Origin: Micromonospora haikouensis
GTDB taxonomy: Bacteria > Actinomycetota > Actinomycetes > Mycobacteriales > Micromonosporaceae
DNA: 64,000 bases
Assembly (NCBI RefSeq): GCF_900091595.1
Contig: NZ_FMCW01000019.1
Coordinates: 101,047-165,046 of the forward strand
Reading direction: 5' to 3'
Positions 61,290-64,000 of the stretch are shown piece by piece; positions within the stretch are counted from its first letter, which is position 1; each line of letters begins with the position of its first letter. A program made the translations under genes and the position numbers. Below the pieces are notes generated by a model. The model was given only the letters and a program-made list of their open reading frames with translations, had not been told where the DNA came from and made no database searches.

Positions 61290-62201
61290 TCACCCGGCGG
61301 CGGGCGGGCGGGGAGCCGGCGTCAGGCGGCGCAGCTCCGGCAGGAGGCGGGTGGCCGCGTCCACCAGGACGGCCTCGTCCCCGGCGTACCAGCTGCTGGC
61401 CCGGGGCCAGTGCGTCACCACGTCGGTGAAGCCGAGGGCGGCGGCCCGCCCGACCTGCTCGGCGAAGAAGTCCGCGCTGCGCAGCGAGAACGCCGGGGCG
61501 GAGTCGAGCGACAGGTAGCGGTCCAGAGTGGCCGGGTCGCGGCCGGCCTCGGCCAGCGCCCGGTCCATCCGGGTGGCGAGGTCGGCGACCGTCCCCCACC
61601 ACTGCTCCACGTCGTCGCCGCCCGTGCCGGTGGTGACCCAGCCCTGCCCGAACCGGGCCACCAGCCGCATCGAGCGGGGGCCGTTGGCGGCCATCACGAA
61701 CGGCACCCGGGGCGTCTGCACGCAGCCCGGGTTGTTGCGGGCGTCCACGGCGGCGAACCAGTCGCCGCGCCAGGTGGTGCCGTCCTCGCGCAGAATCAGG
61801 TCGAGCAGCTCGACGAACTCGGCGAGCCGGTCGACGCGCTGGCGGGGCGGCAGCGTCTCCCCGCCCAGCACGGCCGAGTCGAAGCCGATGCCGCCCGCGC
61901 CGACGCCGAGCAGGAACCGGCCGCCGGAGACGTCGTCGAGGGCGGTGATCTGCCGGGCGAAGGCCGCCGGGTGCCGGAAGTTGGGCGAGGCGACGAGGGT
62001 GCCCAGCCGGATCCGGGAGGTCACCGTGGCGGCGGCGGTCAGCGTGGTCATCGAGTCGAACCAGGGCCCGTCGACCAGGTCCCGCCAGCCCAGGTGGTCG
62101 TACGTCCAGGCGTGGTCGAAGCCCCACTCCTCCGCCTGCCGCCAGCGGCGCTGCGACTGCGACCAGCGCTGGTCCGGAAGGATCACGATGCCAATCCGCA
62201 T
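61290..62201 (-). CDS. LLM class F420-dependent oxidoreductase
   Basis: 303 aa. Luciferase-like TIM-barrel fold: MRIGIVILPDQRW, FDHAWTYDHLGWRDL, TSRIRLGTLVASPNFRHPAA, and DDVSGGRFLLGVGAGGIGFD. Members use F420H2 (or FMN) for hydride transfer; actinobacteria make F420, so this is likely. ATG at 62201. The long frame to 63206 is a shadow of the methyltransferase region. Substrate unknown. Confidence 0.9.
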   Translation of the reverse strand: MRIGIVILPDQRWSQSQRRWRQAEEWGFDHAWTYDHLGWRDLVDGPWFDSMTTLTAAATVTSRIRLGTLVASPNFRHPAAFARQITALDDVSGGRFLLGVGAGGIGFDSAVLGGETLPPRQRVDRLAEFVELLDLILREDGTTWRGDWFAAVDARNNPGCVQTPRVPFVMAANGPRSMRLVARFGQGWVTTGTGGDDVEQWWGTVADLATRMDRALAEAGRDPATLDRYLSLDSAPAFSLRSADFFAEQVGRAAALGFTDVVTHWPRASSWYAGDEAVLVDAATRLLPELRRLTPAPRPPAAG

Positions 62202-62393
62202 GAGCGCCAGCGTACGTCCTGACCGGCCGGCGGCATCCCACCGAGGCAGCACCCCGCCGCACGCTCGGTCACCAATCGTCGGCGCATCCCGTCGTGCGAA
62301 GTGTCCGGTTCGTTCACCACCCACGACCATCGGGAGTCGCCGTGAACGTCGCACTCTGGGCCAATGGGGCGCAGGGCTGGCAGGCTCGACGCC

Positions 62394-63038
62394 ATGACGA
62401 CCGGGACCGACTGGCAGGCGTGGCACCAGCCCTACGCCGACGAAGACTCCCCGCTGTCCCGCCGGCTGCGGCTGGTGCGCGGGACGATCACCGCGTGGCT
62501 GGACGAGCGCCCCGGCGAGCCGCTGACGGTCGTCAGCGCCTGTGCGGGCCAGGGACACGACCTGGTCGGTGCGCTGGCTGGCCGGGCCGACGCGGCCCGC
62601 GTCCGCGCCACGCTGCTGGAGTACGACCCGGGCAACGTCGCCGCCGCCCGGGCAGCCGCCGCCGGGGCCGGCCTCGCGAACGTCGACATCCGGCGGGCGG
62701 ACGCGGGCCGGCTCTCGTCGTACGCGCAGGCGGTGCCGGCCGACCTCGTGCTGATGGCGGGCGTCTTCGGCAACGTCGACGACCATGACGTACGCCGAAC
62801 CGTGGCCGCCCTGCCGCAGCTGTGCGCGGCCGGTGCCACGGTGATCTGGACGCGGACCCGGCGCGCCCCCGACCTGACGCCGGCGCTGCGCGGCTGGCTG
62901 CGGGACGCCGGTTTCGCCGAGCGGGCGTTCTACGCGCCGGACGGCGTGCTCTTCTCGGTCGGCGTGCACCGGTTCACGGGCACGCCCCGACCGCTGGACA
63001 CCTCCGGAGCGCTGTTCACGTTCGTCCGTCAACCATGA
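62394..63038 (+). CDS. Class I SAM-dependent methyltransferase
   Basis: 214 aa. The SAM-binding loop VVSACAGQGHDLVGAL is followed by LLEYDPGNVAAARAAA (Asp/Glu for the ribose) and VLMAGVFGNV. The family holds small methyltransferases of unknown substrate. ATG at 62394 (MTTGTDWQAW). Divergent from the LLM oxidoreductase gene. Confidence 0.82.
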   Translation: MTTGTDWQAWHQPYADEDSPLSRRLRLVRGTITAWLDERPGEPLTVVSACAGQGHDLVGALAGRADAARVRATLLEYDPGNVAAARAAAAGAGLANVDIRRADAGRLSSYAQAVPADLVLMAGVFGNVDDHDVRRTVAALPQLCAAGATVIWTRTRRAPDLTPALRGWLRDAGFAERAFYAPDGVLFSVGVHRFTGTPRPLDTSGALFTFVRQP

Positions 63039-63135
63039 TCGACTCCAGGCCGGCGACACGGCGGCATCCGACCCACCGTGATACCGCCATGTCGCCGACA
63101 TGCCGCCAAGGACCGGGACCGGGACGAGAAGCGAG

Positions 63136-63387
63136 CTAGCCTGCCGGTGGCTCCGTCCACGGGGCCGCGCGCATCTCGAACGGCCGGTAGGCCAGGGCGC
63201 GGTCAACGACCTCGGCAGCCGTCAGCTCCGGCATGACGTTGAAGATCAGCTCAGAGACGTCCGGATAGACGAGATCTCGTTCGAGCCTGTCCAGCCAGTC
63301 GTTCAACTCGGCGTCGTCGGCATAGTCGAGCCGCATGATCCGCTCAACGAGGGCGACGGCCTCGTTGCGGGTCAGCTTCGCGGGCAT
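63136..63387 (-). CDS. Colicin/pyocin immunity-like protein
   Basis: 83 aa, acidic four-helix type. The pattern ERIMRLDYADDAELNDWLDR followed by YPDVSELIFNV and TAAEVVDRALAYRP resembles the bacteriocin (colicin/pyocin DNase) immunity family, in which SDLIFYP-like motifs and a C-terminal helix are conserved. No toxin gene is seen beside it. ATG at 63387 has GGAG 9 nt upstream; the longer frame to 63714 crosses the tRNA fragment. It lies just outside the tRNA-Gly fragment on the chromosomal side. Confidence 0.6.
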   Translation of the reverse strand: MPAKLTRNEAVALVERIMRLDYADDAELNDWLDRLERDLVYPDVSELIFNVMPELTAAEVVDRALAYRPFEMRAAPWTEPPAG

Positions 63388-63443
63388 GGCGACCAACTCC
63401 GAGCGGCTGACGACACGCCGCGTGATCGTTGACCTTGGAAACT

Positions 63444-63485
63444 CGAAGGCCCCGGCTCGGGACTCGGTCCTGACCAGGGCCTTCG
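63444..63485 (-). terminator. Terminator downstream of the tRNA-Gly fragment
   Basis: CGAAGGCCC pairs with GGGCCTTCG across a 24-nt loop on the minus strand, 5 nt after the CCA end of the tRNA fragment, as expected for the native tRNA gene terminator. Confidence 0.7.
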
Positions 63486-63489
63486 TGCG

Positions 63490-63533
63490 TGGAGCGGGTG
63501 ACGGGAATCGAACCCGCACTGTCAGCTTGGGAA
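63490..63533 (-). other. tRNA-Gly(CCC) 3'-half fragment, integration attachment site
   Basis: 44 nt on the minus strand reading from the anticodon loop (TTCCCAAG) through the T-arm (GCGGGTTCGATTCCCGT) to the acceptor end and CCA. No matching D-arm or 5' acceptor half is found next to it; the sequence upstream is unrelated. This is the usual form of an att site left when a tyrosine integrase inserts an element into the 3' half of a tRNA gene. The intact tRNA would then lie beyond the right edge of the window. Confidence 0.75.
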
Positions 63534-63676
63534 CCGTACAAGATCCGGTTGCGACACCTTCCGACCTTCGGCCAAACCGGTCACCGCTGGCCTGGAGTGC
63601 CACCCGCCGGCCTGATCTAATGGCCCGCCAATGGCCCGCCGGCCTGCAATCGGGCGAGTAGCCCGGACGCCTCAAG

Positions 63677-63700
63677 GGCCAATGCCGTTCAGATAAGGCG
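63677..63700. mobile_element. Probable left end of an IS4-type insertion sequence
   Basis: CCAATGCCGTTCAGATAAGG lies about 65-85 bp upstream of a transposase start and resembles the ends of actinobacterial IS4-family elements. The right end is outside the window, so the inverted repeat cannot be verified. Confidence 0.45.
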
Positions 63701-63760
63701 TTGGTGCTGGTCACGGCGGCTGGCTGAGGGCTGCGCTTGAGACCGGTACGGTTGCCGGTC

Positions 63761-64000
63761 GTGGTGTCCTCTGTGTCTGCGTCCGAGCCGTCGGGTCGGT
63801 TGATCGACTACATCGGGCTGGGGGTGTTGTCGGCCCGGTTCGATCGGGATCTCCTCGAGGAGGTGATCAACCGGACCGGGTGTCGGGAGAAACGGTCCCG
63901 CCGGTTGCCGGCGCACGTGATGATCCGCTACGTCATCGCGATGGGCTTGTTCTTCGACGAGTCCTACGACGAGGTGATGCGTCGACTCGTGGGCGGCCTG
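63761..64000 (+). CDS. IS4 family transposase, partial (5' part)
   Basis: The first 80 residues, open at the window edge. LIDYIGLGVLSARFDRDLLE, LPAHVMIRYVIAMGLFFDES and YDEVMRRLVGGL match the N-terminal domain of IS4 transposases; the catalytic DDE part lies outside. GTG at 63761 or 63764. Its codon use is less GC-biased than nearby genes, in agreement with foreign origin. Confidence 0.8.
   Translation, partial: MVSSVSASEPSGRLIDYIGLGVLSARFDRDLLEEVINRTGCREKRSRRLPAHVMIRYVIAMGLFFDESYDEVMRRLVGGL

Larger units (their letters stand above)
63388..63760. other. Gene-free stretch holding terminator, att site and IS left end
   Basis: 373 bp with a tRNA-type terminator (63444-63485), the 44-nt tRNA-Gly 3' fragment (63490-63533), a segment with repeated ATGGCCCGCC (about 63620-63640) and the probable left end of an IS4-type element (from about 63677). 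No intact gene is supported. Confidence 0.6.

Noticed and set aside
62183..62395. 70-aa minus-strand frame upstream of the LLM gene
   Set aside because: Lies over the divergent promoter region, with no Shine-Dalgarno and no coding signature.
63490..63570. Complete tRNA gene
   Set aside because: Only the 3' half from the anticodon loop is present; no D-arm or matching 5' acceptor strand.
63335..63661. Plus-strand frame across the tRNA fragment
   Set aside because: Its GDGNRTRT segment is the antisense translation of tRNA sequence, a known annotation artefact.

Overview
The window is GC-rich actinobacterial DNA, with strong third-position G/C bias, many GTG starts and many 1-4 bp start/stop overlaps. 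Gene content points to Micromonosporaceae, most likely Micromonospora: dnaK-grpE-dnaJ-hspR with HAIR operators, a bacterial Hen1/Pnkp RNA-repair pair, DUF3151 and fbaA, an EspI-like ATPase, and a recurring GGAAGGGCCCC palindrome between genes. Almost all of it looks like ordinary chromosome. The last ~500 bp are different: a tRNA-Gly 3'-half fragment followed by the start of an IS4-type transposase, so the right edge probably enters a mobile element.

Layout. 0.1-2.6 kb: Pro-rich MinD/EspI-like ATPase. 2.7-6.6 kb: DUF3151, LOG-family protein, class II aldolase, a holin-like membrane protein and a small acidic protein. 6.7-10.7 kb: hen1-pnkp RNA repair. 10.8-13.8 kb: DedA, ArsR regulator, pyrE, SDR. 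13.8-20.9 kb: a minus-strand run of membrane proteins around a membrane-fused spermidine synthase, DUF350, DUF4247, DUF2617 and DUF4178. 21.0-25.3 kb: small hypothetical, clpB with a HAIR operator, BNR-repeat lipoprotein. 25.3-27.7 kb: a two-gene cation/proton antiporter and a conserved hypothetical. 27.7-32.5 kb: the dnaK operon with its own HAIR operator. 32.7-37.5 kb: two adjacent dynamin/Era-like GTPases and a conserved hypothetical. 37.6-39.3 kb: PAP2-like protein and a Pro-rich anchored protein. 39.8-43.5 kb: 2-oxoacid dehydrogenase E1alpha-E1beta-E2 operon. 43.7-47.2 kb: a 45-aa protein and a 1026-aa Pro-rich membrane protein. 47.4-51.7 kb: NHLRC2-like thioredoxin and the 5-oxoprolinase operon pxpBCA. 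51.8-54 kb: hemolysin-III protein and sixA between two DUF6458 genes. 54.2-58.9 kb: acyl-CoA dehydrogenase, SpoIIE-type phosphatase, RlpA-like protein, phosphoribosyltransferase. 59-63 kb: questin-oxidase-like protein, small hydrolase, ASCH protein, LLM oxidoreductase, methyltransferase. 63.1-64 kb: colicin-immunity-like gene, attachment site, IS4 transposase start.

How the parts work together. ClpB and the DnaK system share HspR-type operators, and HspR is encoded at the end of the dnaK operon, so the window holds one heat-shock circuit with two targets. Hen1 and Pnkp form a tightly coupled RNA repair unit. The 13.8-20.9 kb run resembles the polyamine/DUF350 membrane-stress cassettes known from comparative genomics and is the least understood block. 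Many genes lack a Shine-Dalgarno and instead have a TANNNT box 6-8 nt before the start, which suggests frequent leaderless transcription. Four of the five palindrome copies lie between convergent genes. No biosynthetic gene cluster, CRISPR array, rRNA or complete tRNA was found.
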